From Mycoplasmatota bacterium (GTDB taxonomy: Bacteria > Bacillota_I > Bacilli_A > Izemoplasmatales > Hujiaoplasmataceae), in assembly GCA_016342455.1 (NCBI GenBank), contig JAEIOE010000002.1:33239-97238 (forward strand): a stretch of DNA of 64,000 nt, given 5' to 3'. The number at the start of each line of letters is the position of its first letter. Position 1 is the first letter of the stretch. The notes beneath the pieces are model-generated. The model ran no database searches, was not told where the DNA came from, and saw only the letters and a program-made list of their open reading frames with translations. Positions 25,606-35,192 of the stretch are shown here, in pieces. A program made the position numbers and the translations under genes.

Positions 25606-26194
25606 AAAATTTATAAAAAGAATCTTAGATTTGCTGATATCGTTATTTATCCTGCCGTTTTTTATTCTAATATTGATATTATTCTCTCTAATAATTTATA
25701 TTGATGATAAAGGTCCGATATTTTATAATTCTAGTAGATTGGGTAAAAATGGAAAGGTTTTTAAAATGTACAAATTACGATCTATGAAAGTACATGCTCC
25801 GGATATAAGGAATAAAGATGGGTCGACTTACAATTCTAAAGATGATCCGAGATTGACAAAAATTGGTAAGTTTATACGTAAAACAAGTATAGATGAGATT
25901 CCACAAGTATTAAATATCATAATAGGTAATATGAGTTTTGTAGGACCAAGACCTGATTTGCCTGAGCATAAAAATTTATATGATGGTAATGAAAATAGAA
26001 AATTAGAAATAAAACCTGGTGTGACAGGGTATAATCAAGCCTATTATAGAAATACTATTGAATGGAAAAAAAGAATAAAAAATGATATTTATTATATAGA
26101 TAATATCTCTTTTATATTTGATGTTAAAATTGTTTTAAAAACGATAAAAGTAATACTTCTCAGAAAGAATGTATATATAGACAAGGAAGAATAA
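25598..26194 (+). CDS. Initiating sugar-1-phosphate transferase (small monotopic phosphoglycosyl transferase, PglC-like)
   Basis: 198 residues: a basic N-terminus, one membrane-reentrant hydrophobic helix (residues 11-32), then the bacterial sugar transferase domain with KMYKLRSMKV, the D-E dyad region KTSIDEIPQVLNI and the family mark VGPRPDLPEH. It loads the first sugar phosphate onto undecaprenyl phosphate at the inner face of the membrane. The short PglC-type form, without the WbaP membrane bundle, and the aminotransferase gene that overlaps it favour an acetamido or diacetamido sugar as first residue. Confidence 0.9.
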   Translation: MYRKFIKRILDLLISLFILPFFILILILFSLIIYIDDKGPIFYNSSRLGKNGKVFKMYKLRSMKVHAPDIRNKDGSTYNSKDDPRLTKIGKFIRKTSIDEIPQVLNIIIGNMSFVGPRPDLPEHKNLYDGNENRKLEIKPGVTGYNQAYYRNTIEWKKRIKNDIYYIDNISFIFDVKIVLKTIKVILLRKNVYIDKEE

Positions 26195-26197
26195 AAA

Positions 26198-26917
26198 ATG
26201 GAGAATAAATTCGAAATATCTAAGAATTATTGGGATGAAGAATTACTAAAAATATCTTGCTGTAGAATTACTATAAAAGGAGATTTAGATTTAAAGGATA
26301 TTAAAGAGATATCTCAAGATATAATAAAATATGATTTTATTACTGTAGTGAATAAAAAACTAACAATTCAAAATTCAGTTATATTATCTACTATAATCGG
26401 GATATATTTAGCGGATGTAAATATAAAATACGAATGTAAAAATCCTACAAGCAACAAAAAAATCCTCGATTATAAAAAAATTGTTTTATCTAAAGATTCC
26501 AATTTAATAAGTCAAGTAAAAAGTATTTCAAATTTTGAAGATTCGCGGTTTATTAATGATTACAGATTAAATGCTTTAGGCGGTATCAAAGTGTATGATA
26601 AGTGGATTGACACTGCTGTGAATGATGACAGAAAGTTTGCTATCTATCTAAATGATAATAATGAAGTTGAAGGGTACATATTGTTTAAAGAAAATATTAA
26701 CTCTATAATTATTGAACTTATAAACGTGAGTCATAGTATACAAAATAGAGGTATAGGGAAAAAACTTATCAACTATTTATATTATATTGCAGAAAAAGAT
26801 AATAAATCAGTTATTGTTGGAACACAATTGACTAATAAAATCGCAAATAATTTTTACAGGAAAATGGGATTTATACAAACGGATGTAAGTTACATATATC
26901 ATAAATGGAATATTTAG
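26198..26917 (+). CDS. GNAT-family N-acetyltransferase (WecD-like)
   Basis: 239 residues. The N-terminal half is a poorly conserved alpha/beta region (LDLKDIKEIS...), and the C-terminal half is a GNAT domain with strand VEGYILF, the acetyl-CoA loop QNRGIGKKLINYL and NNFYRKMGFIQTD near the end, as in dTDP-fucosamine acetyltransferase WecD. In context it should acetylate the amino sugar made by the DegT-type enzyme. It starts 3 bases after the preceding stop. Confidence 0.7.
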   Translation: MENKFEISKNYWDEELLKISCCRITIKGDLDLKDIKEISQDIIKYDFITVVNKKLTIQNSVILSTIIGIYLADVNIKYECKNPTSNKKILDYKKIVLSKDSNLISQVKSISNFEDSRFINDYRLNALGGIKVYDKWIDTAVNDDRKFAIYLNDNNEVEGYILFKENINSIIIELINVSHSIQNRGIGKKLINYLYYIAEKDNKSVIVGTQLTNKIANNFYRKMGFIQTDVSYIYHKWNI

Positions 26918-26927
26918 GAGAATCATT

Positions 26928-28151
26928 ATGAATATAATATATTTATCGACCTCTTTTCCAAAACCAGATAAGGGAGAAACCATATATACTGATTTGGCTC
27001 ATGAATTAAAAAAAAGAGGACACAGTGTAATAGTTGTGGTTGCAGATCAAAAAAAGAATTTGAAAACGAATTCTTTTGAAGAAGAAAACGGAATACGTGT
27101 TTTAAGAATTGCTTGTATGAATTTTTATGATGTAAACAAAATAAAAAAAGCGATTTCATTTATGTTTATGCCTAAATACATAAAAAAAGGTATAAAAAAA
27201 TATTTAAAAGGCTATGAGTTTGATTTTGTTTTACATGAGTCACCACCAGTTTCGAATTTTTCAATTGTAAGATGGATTAAGAAAACTTTTAACTGCCTTA
27301 ATTTTTTGATGTTAAAAGACATTTTTCCTCAAAATGCTGTTGATCTACAATTGTTTTCAAAAAGATCGATATTTTACCACTATTATAGATATTTGGAAGT
27401 TAAGATGTATAGACTATCTGATAAGATTGGTGTAATGTCTAAAGGTAATTTGGAATATATTCTAAAACACAATAAAATAGATCAGTTATCCAAAAAAACC
27501 AGTGTGTTTCCTAACACAATAAGAGTCAATCCAAGTGTATCAACAAACAAAGAATTCTGTAGGAAAAGTCAGAATATACCCGAAGATTCTCTAGTTCTTG
27601 TTTTCGGTGGCAATATGGGATTACCTCAATATATTGAGTTGCTAATTTATGCGTTAGAATATTTTAGAGATAATGAAAAGGTTTATTTTATATTAATTGG
27701 TAGGGGAACAGAAAGAACCAAAATTAAAGATTTAATTGAAAATAAGAGTATAAGCAATATTAAATTATTGCAAAATCTATCTCGAAGTGATTATGAAAAC
27801 TATGTTTTAATTTCCGATTTAGGTATCATAACACTAAATCCAAAATTTACAATACCAAATTACCCATCCCGAATTTTGTCATATTTTAGGCATTCATTAC
27901 CAGTCTTGGCAGCTACAGATATTAATACTGACATTAAAGAATTGATTATAGATAATGATTTAGGATATTGGGTACATTCAGCACACAAAAAAGAATTTGT
28001 CAAACAAATTGAAAAACTTATTTATGATAAAAGCGGTTTAAAAGAAAAAGGTATGAATGCTAACAGATATTTAAAAGAAAAATTTAGTGTTAGTATATCT
28101 GTTGATTTTTTAGAAAAATACTATTTAGAAAGAGCTGATAAAAATGTTTAA
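26928..28151 (+). CDS. wbuB: Glycosyltransferase family 4, WbuB-like (putative L-FucNAc transferase)
   Basis: 407 residues, GT-B fold. The N-terminus is IIYLSTSFPKPDKGE, the middle LKDIFPQNAVDL and SDKIGVMSKGN match WbuB-type transferases, and the donor-binding part has VFGGNMGLPQ and ...PSRILSYFRHSLPVLA. WbuB enzymes are proposed L-fucosamine transferases. Here the gene is followed immediately (8-base overlap) by the three genes that make UDP-L-FucNAc, which supports that donor. Confidence 0.75.
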   Translation: MNIIYLSTSFPKPDKGETIYTDLAHELKKRGHSVIVVVADQKKNLKTNSFEEENGIRVLRIACMNFYDVNKIKKAISFMFMPKYIKKGIKKYLKGYEFDFVLHESPPVSNFSIVRWIKKTFNCLNFLMLKDIFPQNAVDLQLFSKRSIFYHYYRYLEVKMYRLSDKIGVMSKGNLEYILKHNKIDQLSKKTSVFPNTIRVNPSVSTNKEFCRKSQNIPEDSLVLVFGGNMGLPQYIELLIYALEYFRDNEKVYFILIGRGTERTKIKDLIENKSISNIKLLQNLSRSDYENYVLISDLGIITLNPKFTIPNYPSRILSYFRHSLPVLAATDINTDIKELIIDNDLGYWVHSAHKKEFVKQIEKLIYDKSGLKEKGMNANRYLKEKFSVSISVDFLEKYYLERADKNV

Positions 28152-29160
28152 AAACAAAACTTTATTAATTACAGGCGGTACTGGTTCTTTTGGAAATGCA
28201 GTAATGAAAAGATTTCTAAATACGGAAATAAAAGAAATTAGAATTTTTTCAAGAGACGAAAAAAAACAAGATGATATGAGAAAATTATATAATAATGATA
28301 AATTAAAGTTTTATATAGGTGATGTTCGAGATATTTCATCATTGAAAAACGTCATGTATGGTGTAGATTTTATATTTCATGCTGCCGCACTAAAGCAAGT
28401 CCCCTCTTGTGAGTTTTTCCCATTGCAGGCAGTGAAAACTAACGTTCTAGGAACAGATAATGTTCTAACTGCAGCGATTGACGCCGGCGTGAAGAAGGTT
28501 ATATGTTTATCTACAGATAAAGCAGCTTATCCAATCAATGCAATGGGGATATCGAAAGCTATGATGGAAAAAGTTTTTGTTGCTAAAGCAAAGACAGTAG
28601 ACCCAAATAGAACATTAATTTGTGGTACAAGATATGGAAATGTTATGGCATCAAGAGGCTCAGTTATTCCTTTATTTGTTAGTCAACTTAAAGAGGGAAA
28701 ACCGCTTACTGTTACGAATCCGGAAATGACAAGGTTTCTAATGAGCTTAGAAGAGGCGGTAGAACTTGTTTTGTTTGCATTTCAAAATGCGGAAGCAGGA
28801 GATATCATGGTTCAAAAAGCACCAGCTTCAACAATAGGGGATTTAGCACAAGCGTTAAAAGAACTATTTGATGTTGATAATGAAATAAAAATAATAGGGA
28901 CTAGACATGGTGAAAAAGTATATGAGACTTTATTAACTAAAGAAGAATATCTTGTAGCTAAAGACATGGGGGGATTCTATAGAGTTCCTGCAGATAAAAG
29001 AGACTTAAATTATGATAAATATTTTGTCGAGGGAGATAAAGAACTATCAACTGATGGGGAGTACAATTCTCATAATACAAAAAGATTGTCTGTTGAAGAA
29101 ATTAAAGAAAAATTACTTGAACTAGATTATGTAAGAAAAGAATTAGAAAGTTGGAAGTAA
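28144..29160 (+). CDS. capE: UDP-GlcNAc 4,6-dehydratase/5-epimerase, CapE type
   Basis: 338-residue short-chain dehydrogenase. It has the NAD-binding motif TGGTGSFGNAV, STDKAAYPINAMGISK in which the usual YxxxK is replaced by MxxxK, as I recall for CapE-type inverting dehydratases, and RYGNVMASRGSV. It performs the first step of the UDP-N-acetyl-L-fucosamine pathway (UDP-GlcNAc to a 4-keto-6-deoxy L-configured sugar) in the cytoplasm. capF and capG follow at 2-base spacings in the order known from S. aureus type 5/8 capsule. Confidence 0.9.
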   Translation: MFKNKTLLITGGTGSFGNAVMKRFLNTEIKEIRIFSRDEKKQDDMRKLYNNDKLKFYIGDVRDISSLKNVMYGVDFIFHAAALKQVPSCEFFPLQAVKTNVLGTDNVLTAAIDAGVKKVICLSTDKAAYPINAMGISKAMMEKVFVAKAKTVDPNRTLICGTRYGNVMASRGSVIPLFVSQLKEGKPLTVTNPEMTRFLMSLEEAVELVLFAFQNAEAGDIMVQKAPASTIGDLAQALKELFDVDNEIKIIGTRHGEKVYETLLTKEEYLVAKDMGGFYRVPADKRDLNYDKYFVEGDKELSTDGEYNSHNTKRLSVEEIKEKLLELDYVRKELESWK

Positions 29161-29161
29161 T

Positions 29162-30274
29162 ATGAATATATTAGTTACAGGAGCAAAAGGGTTTATTGGT
29201 AAAAACGTAATTGCTGAATTTAGTAAATTAGATAATTATTTCTTGTTTGAATATGATTTAGAAAATAATATTGATGAGTTACAAAAATTTATAAATGATT
29301 CTGATTTTATTATTCACCTTGCGGGAGTAAATAGACCTAAAGATTCAAAAGAGTTCTTAGAAGGAAATCTTGGGTTTACAGATCAAGTAATTGAATGTGT
29401 TAAGAATACGGAAAGGAATATACCAGTTCTTATGACATCAAGTATTCAAGCAACTAAGAATAATGATTATGGAAAAAGTAAGAAGGCTGCTGAAGACGCA
29501 TTGCTTGCTTTTAATAAAGAAACAGGCAACAAAATCTTTGTATACAGATTACCCAATGTATTTGGTAAATGGTGTAAGCCTAATTATAATTCTGCAGTAG
29601 CTACATTTTGTTATAATATTACGCATAACTTACCTATTCAAGTCAATAACCCTGGTTATTTATTACCATTAGTATATATAGATGACATATTAGAAGAAAT
29701 TAGTAATGCAATTAATAATGAATCTAATCTTAAAGAGGATGGTTTCTGTTATGTTCCAGTAACAAATCAAATTAGACTTCAAGATTTAGCGGATATGTTA
29801 TATAGATTTAAAGAGAATAGAAATGATAAAATGGTTCCTTTAATGAGTAATGATTTAGAAAAGAAGATGTATTCAACTTTTATTAGCTATTACGATCCAA
29901 AGGAATTTTCATATGAATTAAAGATGAATGTTGACCATAGGGGTTCTTTTACAGAATTCTTAAAAACTGTAGATTATGGTCAAGTTTCAGTAAATATATC
30001 AAAACCAGGTATAACTAAGGGTAATCATTGGCATCATACAAAAAATGAAAAGTTTCTAGTTGTATACGGACAAGCATCGATTAAATTTAGAAAAATTGAT
30101 GAAGAAAAAGTATACGAGTATATAACAGCAGGAGATAAACTTGAAGTTGTAGATATTCCACCAGGATATACACATAATATAACAACAATTAGTGAAACTG
30201 ATTCAGTAACTATTATGTGGGCTAATGAGTTGTTTGATAAAGATAATCCTGATACATTTTATTTGGAGGTATAA
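29162..30274 (+). CDS. capF: UDP-2-acetamido-2,6-dideoxy-L-talose-forming reductase, CapF type
   Basis: 370 residues with two domains: an N-terminal SDR Rossmann domain (VTGAKGFIGKNV, catalytic YGKSKKAAE) and a C-terminal cupin from about residue 255 (GSFTEFLKT, NHWHHTKNEKFLVV) whose histidines bind zinc. This bifunctional layout is diagnostic of CapF, which epimerises C3 and reduces C4 in UDP-L-FucNAc synthesis. It is tightly packed between capE and capG. Confidence 0.92.
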   Translation: MNILVTGAKGFIGKNVIAEFSKLDNYFLFEYDLENNIDELQKFINDSDFIIHLAGVNRPKDSKEFLEGNLGFTDQVIECVKNTERNIPVLMTSSIQATKNNDYGKSKKAAEDALLAFNKETGNKIFVYRLPNVFGKWCKPNYNSAVATFCYNITHNLPIQVNNPGYLLPLVYIDDILEEISNAINNESNLKEDGFCYVPVTNQIRLQDLADMLYRFKENRNDKMVPLMSNDLEKKMYSTFISYYDPKEFSYELKMNVDHRGSFTEFLKTVDYGQVSVNISKPGITKGNHWHHTKNEKFLVVYGQASIKFRKIDEEKVYEYITAGDKLEVVDIPPGYTHNITTISETDSVTIMWANELFDKDNPDTFYLEV

Positions 30275-30276
30275 TT

Positions 30277-31407
30277 ATGAAAAAACTAAAGGTAATGACA
30301 GTTGTTGGAACTAGACCTGAAATTATTAGATTGTCAGCTGTTATTAATAAATTAGAAAACACAGAAGCAATAGAACATATTTTAGTTCACACAGGACAAA
30401 ACTACGATTATGAATTAAATGAGGTTTTCTTTAAAGACTTTAATTTAAGAAAGCCTGATTATTTCTTAGATGCCGCTAAGGGAAAACCAATGGAAACAAT
30501 TGGAAATATTTTAATTAAGATTGACCCAATATTAGAAAAAGAAAAACCAGAAGCTTTTCTTATATTAGGAGATACAAATAGTTGCCTTTGTGCAATCGCG
30601 GCAAAAAGAAGACATATTCCTATCTTCCATATGGAAGCAGGAAATAGATGTTTTGATGAAAGAGTACCTGAAGAGACAAACAGAAAAATTGTCGATCATA
30701 TTTCAGATATTAATATGCCATATAGCGATATAGCAAGAGAATATTTATTAAGAGAAGGGATCGCACCTGATAGAATAATTAAAACAGGTAGTCCTATGTA
30801 TGAAGTATTAATGTCTAAAATGGAGGAAATAAAGAGCTCAAATATTTTAGAAGATTTAAATTTAGAAAAGGAAGGATATTTTGTAGTTTCAGCCCATAGA
30901 GAAGAAAACATAAATTCTGATAGAAACTTTGATAATCTTGTAGAAACTCTTAATCTAATAGCGGATACTTACAAAAAGCCAATTATTTTTAGTACGCATC
31001 CAAGAACTATGAATAAGATTAAAGAAAAGAATATCCAATTCAATTCCTTAATTGGGAATATAAAGCCTTTAGGATTTGTAGATTATATAAATCTCCAAAT
31101 GAATGCGATGTGTATATTAAGTGATAGCGGAACAATCAGTGAGGAAACATCAATATTAAAACTGAAATCGCTAAATATAAGACAATCTCATGAGAGACCA
31201 GAAGCAATGGAAGAAGGAACGGTTATGATGGTAGGGTTACATAAAGATAGAGTAATGCAAGCTTTAAGTATTGAATTATCAAATAAAATAAAATGCGAGA
31301 AGATAGTAGATGATTATTCTTCAAAAAATGTTTCTTTAAATGTGATTAAAGTGATTTTATCGTATGTTGATTATGTAGGATATAAGTCTTATAATAAGAT
31401 TTTATAA
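30277..31407 (+). CDS. capG: UDP-N-acetylglucosamine-type 2-epimerase, CapG type
   Basis: 376 residues, WecB/CapG family: VVGTRPEIIRL, HTGQNYDYELN, GDTNSCLCAIAAKR, HMEAGNRCFDERVPEETNR and HREENI. CapG performs the last step to UDP-L-FucNAc. The gene lies 2 bases after capF and closes the three-enzyme set. A 130-bp AT-rich gap without a clear hairpin follows. Confidence 0.9.
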   Translation: MKKLKVMTVVGTRPEIIRLSAVINKLENTEAIEHILVHTGQNYDYELNEVFFKDFNLRKPDYFLDAAKGKPMETIGNILIKIDPILEKEKPEAFLILGDTNSCLCAIAAKRRHIPIFHMEAGNRCFDERVPEETNRKIVDHISDINMPYSDIAREYLLREGIAPDRIIKTGSPMYEVLMSKMEEIKSSNILEDLNLEKEGYFVVSAHREENINSDRNFDNLVETLNLIADTYKKPIIFSTHPRTMNKIKEKNIQFNSLIGNIKPLGFVDYINLQMNAMCILSDSGTISEETSILKLKSLNIRQSHERPEAMEEGTVMMVGLHKDRVMQALSIELSNKIKCEKIVDDYSSKNVSLNVIKVILSYVDYVGYKSYNKIL

Positions 31408-31537
31408 TTTACTTTTTAGTATTAGAAAAATATCAAATTTATAAGATGATAATTGATATTAAACCCTTAGTTTTAAATTTAAGTAATCACTACAAAAAAG
31501 TAGCTATGTTTAGCGACTAAATAAAAAGGAGATTTTA

Positions 31538-32962
31538 ATGAAAGAGTTGTATATTTCTGACGAATGTTTTACATTTAATAACGAAAAGTTTACAATAAGT
31601 GATTTTTATACCTCTGAATATTTTACTTACTGTAATCAAAATTCTCAAAGATTTAAAACAGACATAATTGTAGGTAATGAAGTTTTTAATTTATTAACTC
31701 AAAATTATTTAGCTATTGAGCATTTTATTATTAAAAAAAAAATTAAAAGAGTATACATTCAGAATACAACAATATATTATTATTCAATAATACACGATAT
31801 TTCCGAAAAACTAGGGATACTATTATCTGTTGAGAAAAAAAATAATTTTAAGTTAAAATCAGCACCTAGATATATAGTTTCTAAAATGTATATTTTTATT
31901 TCATTCATATATTTGATTTTTCGTATGATTATCCTCATTCCTTATAAAAAAAAGAAAGTAAATTACAACTCGCCCTTTTCGATTATTAGAACTCCAGCAG
32001 CAAAATCTAAAATGAGCTTTTTAGAACACGTAGATGTATATTATGAAGATTGGACATCGGTAAATAATATATATTCTACTATTAAAAGAGTTGTTAGATT
32101 AAAATTATTAATTAAATGTGTTTTTCAATGTTCTAACAATCTTAAAGCGTATAAAATGTTTGTATCAGAGACTCACGGACCGAAGTGTTCTTTACTTCTT
32201 AATAAGCATTATTCAAAAAGGATATTGCATACGCTGATTTACAACCAAATCTCAAAAATATCTTTCGACTTGTATAGAGGAGAAGATTTTTACACTGGGA
32301 ACTGCTTAGACAGATTTAGTTTTATTGAATCTATAAATGCTAAGAAGAATATGTGTAAAATTATTTGCATACCTCATGGTATGGAATATGGATACAAATT
32401 CCCAAAAGGTTACGCATGTGATTTGCATTATTGTACGACAGAATATTCTTGTAATGAACTAAATAAATTGTATGGAACTAAAAAATTTATTTATGATAGT
32501 TATACAGCGGAAAAAATGTTAAGAAAAAGCAATATTCTGTTTTACAATAAAACTGATTGGAAACCTAAGATAGTATTTTTTACCGAACCGAGAGATGTTT
32601 ATGTAAACCTCGAAATTATACAATATCTACTTGATTTAGATATATTCAAAAAGAATCAGTTGTATATAAAGTTACATCCCAAAGATAGGGAGATACATTA
32701 TTCTAAATTTAAGAATCGACTAAATTTTCTAGATTCTTTTGAAGAGGCTATAGGTAATAACATATGTTTGTCAAGAAAATCCACTATTTTGGTTGAAGCA
32801 TTGTATAATAACTCAAAATCTATAGCAATAATAATTAATCAAAAAGATAAAGCTACTTTGGCAACCTTTCCATCTTTACAAGATGGAAGAATATTTAAAA
32901 TTTTTTCTATTCAAAATTTAAGAAAAAAATTAGATGAAATAATTAAACAAGGAGAGTGTTAA
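31538..32962 (+). CDS. Putative GT-B glycosyltransferase, polysialyltransferase/CDP-glycerol-transferase-like
   Basis: 474 residues. A hydrophobic segment near 110-130 suggests membrane association. Scattered GT-B features are present: IIRTPAAKSKM, IPHGMEYGYKFPKGYACD near 280, VFFTEPRD near 350, and YIKLHPKDREI with LSRKSTILVEALYN near the end. The H-P and S-T-x-x-x-E-A motifs are shared with capsule polymer transferases of the polysialyltransferase and teichoic-acid classes. I do not recognise a precise family. The start follows AAAAAGGAGA. The acceptor and donor are unknown. Confidence 0.5.
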   Translation: MKELYISDECFTFNNEKFTISDFYTSEYFTYCNQNSQRFKTDIIVGNEVFNLLTQNYLAIEHFIIKKKIKRVYIQNTTIYYYSIIHDISEKLGILLSVEKKNNFKLKSAPRYIVSKMYIFISFIYLIFRMIILIPYKKKKVNYNSPFSIIRTPAAKSKMSFLEHVDVYYEDWTSVNNIYSTIKRVVRLKLLIKCVFQCSNNLKAYKMFVSETHGPKCSLLLNKHYSKRILHTLIYNQISKISFDLYRGEDFYTGNCLDRFSFIESINAKKNMCKIICIPHGMEYGYKFPKGYACDLHYCTTEYSCNELNKLYGTKKFIYDSYTAEKMLRKSNILFYNKTDWKPKIVFFTEPRDVYVNLEIIQYLLDLDIFKKNQLYIKLHPKDREIHYSKFKNRLNFLDSFEEAIGNNICLSRKSTILVEALYNNSKSIAIIINQKDKATLATFPSLQDGRIFKIFSIQNLRKKLDEIIKQGEC

Positions 32963-32963
32963 T

Positions 32964-33914
32964 ATGTCTTTATATTTAGTGACAGGAGCAGCAGGGTTTA
33001 TTGGTTCGGCAGTAGCTAAGAAATTAATTAGCGATGGAAACAAGGTAGTAACTATAGATAATTTGTCTACAGGTTACAAAGATAACATACCTAAGGGGTG
33101 TAAATTTATTTTTGGTAATGATTTTGATGTTGAAACAATTAATTCATTAAATGAATATAGATTTGATTGTATAATTCATATCGCAGGTCAAAGTTCAGGA
33201 GAAATTAGTTTCGAAAATCCAGTTTATGATTTAAATACTAATACAAAATCCACTTTAATGCTTCTAAAATATGCTCAAGAAACAGGGTGTAAACGATTTA
33301 TCTATGCAAGCACTATGTCTGTATATGGAGATCAAAAAAACGAAATGGTTAGTGAACTTGAGTCCCCTAATCCGAAATCATTTTATGCTGTAGGGAAGTT
33401 AGCAAGTGAAAATTATATGAGTATATATAGTTCATTAGGTATCCAGTGTACTGCATTAAGATTATTCAATGTATATGGTGTTGGGCAAAACTTAGGAAAT
33501 ATGAAACAAGGTATGGTTAGTATTTTTCTTAAAATGGCTTTAAGCGAGAGAAGTATTTTAATAAAAGGCAGTAAAGATAGATTTAGGGATTTTGTATATA
33601 TTGATGATGTAGTAGATGCATTTTACAGAGTTTCAGATATTCCATTAGATAATAAATTTAGAATATATAATGTATCTAGTGGAATAAAACACACAATAGA
33701 GTCTTTAATTACTGAAATATCAAAAAATATAGATTACGATTTACGTATTAAGTATGGTTTGGGAACACCCGGAGATCAATTTGGAATCTATGGAGAAAGT
33801 AGAAAAATTTGTAATGAATTGAATTGGGTCCCTAAAACAAGATTTTCAGATGGTATTAGTATGATGGTTTCTTGGGCAAAACAAAAAGTTGAATCTGAGA
33901 AATTGATAAAGTGA
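32964..33914 (+). CDS. NAD-dependent nucleotide-sugar epimerase/dehydratase
   Basis: 316-residue extended SDR with VTGAAGFIGSAVAKKL, IIHIAGQSSGEISFENP, ASTMSVYGDQ and the catalytic Tyr-Lys in SFYAVGKLASENY. It resembles UDP-glucose/GlcNAc 4-epimerases and related enzymes; length and motifs do not settle the substrate. It starts 1 base after the preceding stop. The Q-S-S-G-E motif differs from the ALGSVP motif of the WbpP-like paralogue at 41125. Confidence 0.75.
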   Translation: MSLYLVTGAAGFIGSAVAKKLISDGNKVVTIDNLSTGYKDNIPKGCKFIFGNDFDVETINSLNEYRFDCIIHIAGQSSGEISFENPVYDLNTNTKSTLMLLKYAQETGCKRFIYASTMSVYGDQKNEMVSELESPNPKSFYAVGKLASENYMSIYSSLGIQCTALRLFNVYGVGQNLGNMKQGMVSIFLKMALSERSILIKGSKDRFRDFVYIDDVVDAFYRVSDIPLDNKFRIYNVSSGIKHTIESLITEISKNIDYDLRIKYGLGTPGDQFGIYGESRKICNELNWVPKTRFSDGISMMVSWAKQKVESEKLIK

Positions 33915-33991
33915 TTAATGGAGTTTATAAAGTAATGATAAATATTTGATTTATTATTATTTTAACCCATATTTTATAGAAGAGGTTGTTT

Positions 33992-35185
33992 ATGAAAGTG
34001 TTACATATATGTTTGACTGGTGTAGGTATGATTGATAATTGGTTATATCAAGAGAATTTATTAACTAAATATCATGCGAAGTTAGGTTATGAAGTATCTA
34101 TAATTACAACTAACTTATCTAGAGACAAACAAGGAAATGTGTTTAATGACGAAAGATCAGAATACATAAATAGTGATAATTGTAAAATTTTTAGGTTGAA
34201 GTTAAAAAATGGTTGTAGATATTCATCCAAGTTTAGAAAATTCGAGAACATATTACCAATTATATTATCAATAAGGCCTGATATTATATTTGTTCATAAC
34301 ATACAGTTTTTAGATATTTTTGTTATACTAAAATACCTCAGAGTCATTGAAAAAGCAGGTGAATCAAAACCAAAATTATTTATCGATAGTCATACAGATT
34401 TTGTCAACAGTGGTAACACATTTCTTTCTAAATATATTCTGCATAAAATTGTATGGAGATATGTATCAAAAAAACTAATAAAACATGTAGATAAATTTTA
34501 TGGCGTTTTACCTGCGAGAACTTTATTCTTAAATGAAATATATAAAATACCTACATCAAAAACAGAAACTCTATATATGGGTGTAGATGATGAATTGGTT
34601 ATTGAAGCAAAACAAAATTTTGTGCGAGAAATTGTTAGAAATGAGATTGGAGTTTCAAAAGAGGAATTTCTTATAATAACAGGGGGAAAAATTGATAAAA
34701 ACAAAAAACAAGTTTTAGTTCTTATGGAAGCAGTAAATAAAATGGAGAAATTTGATGGGAAATTAGTAGTTTTTGGGTCGATTTCAAGTGAATTAAAAAA
34801 TGATTTTGCTTCACATTTATCAGATAGAATTATATTCGTTGGATGGTTAGATTCAACTAAAATTTATAAATATTTTCATTCTGTTGATTTAGCTATTTTT
34901 CCTGGATTACATTCAGTCTACTGGGAGCAAGTTGTGGGGATGGGTGTGCCATCCATATTTAAATTTATTCCTGGATTTACTCATGTTGATTTAGGTGGAA
35001 ACTGTAAGTTCATATATAATGATACACTTGAAGAAATTTCGAGTTTAGTTGAAAAAGTTATAAATGAGGAAGAGTTATATTTAAAAATGAAAATAATTGC
35101 AGAACGAAAAGGAATAATAACGTTTTCTTATAAACAAATAGCGCTTAGAAGTTTAGGTGTAAAAATACCTTTAAAGGAGATTTAA
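33992..35185 (+). CDS. Glycosyltransferase family 4
   Basis: About 397 residues from ATG 33992; the upstream TTG at 33986 in the same frame overlaps the ribosome site. GT-B fold with LHICLTGVGMIDNW at the N-terminus, ITGGKIDKNKKQVLVLMEAV as the donor-domain start and LAIFPGLHSVYWEQVVGMGVP replacing the usual E-x7-E segment. Cytoplasmic; adds one sugar to the lipid-linked repeat unit. Donor unknown. Confidence 0.75.
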   Translation: MKVLHICLTGVGMIDNWLYQENLLTKYHAKLGYEVSIITTNLSRDKQGNVFNDERSEYINSDNCKIFRLKLKNGCRYSSKFRKFENILPIILSIRPDIIFVHNIQFLDIFVILKYLRVIEKAGESKPKLFIDSHTDFVNSGNTFLSKYILHKIVWRYVSKKLIKHVDKFYGVLPARTLFLNEIYKIPTSKTETLYMGVDDELVIEAKQNFVREIVRNEIGVSKEEFLIITGGKIDKNKKQVLVLMEAVNKMEKFDGKLVVFGSISSELKNDFASHLSDRIIFVGWLDSTKIYKYFHSVDLAIFPGLHSVYWEQVVGMGVPSIFKFIPGFTHVDLGGNCKFIYNDTLEEISSLVEKVINEEELYLKMKIIAERKGIITFSYKQIALRSLGVKIPLKEI

Positions 35186-35192
35186 AACATAT

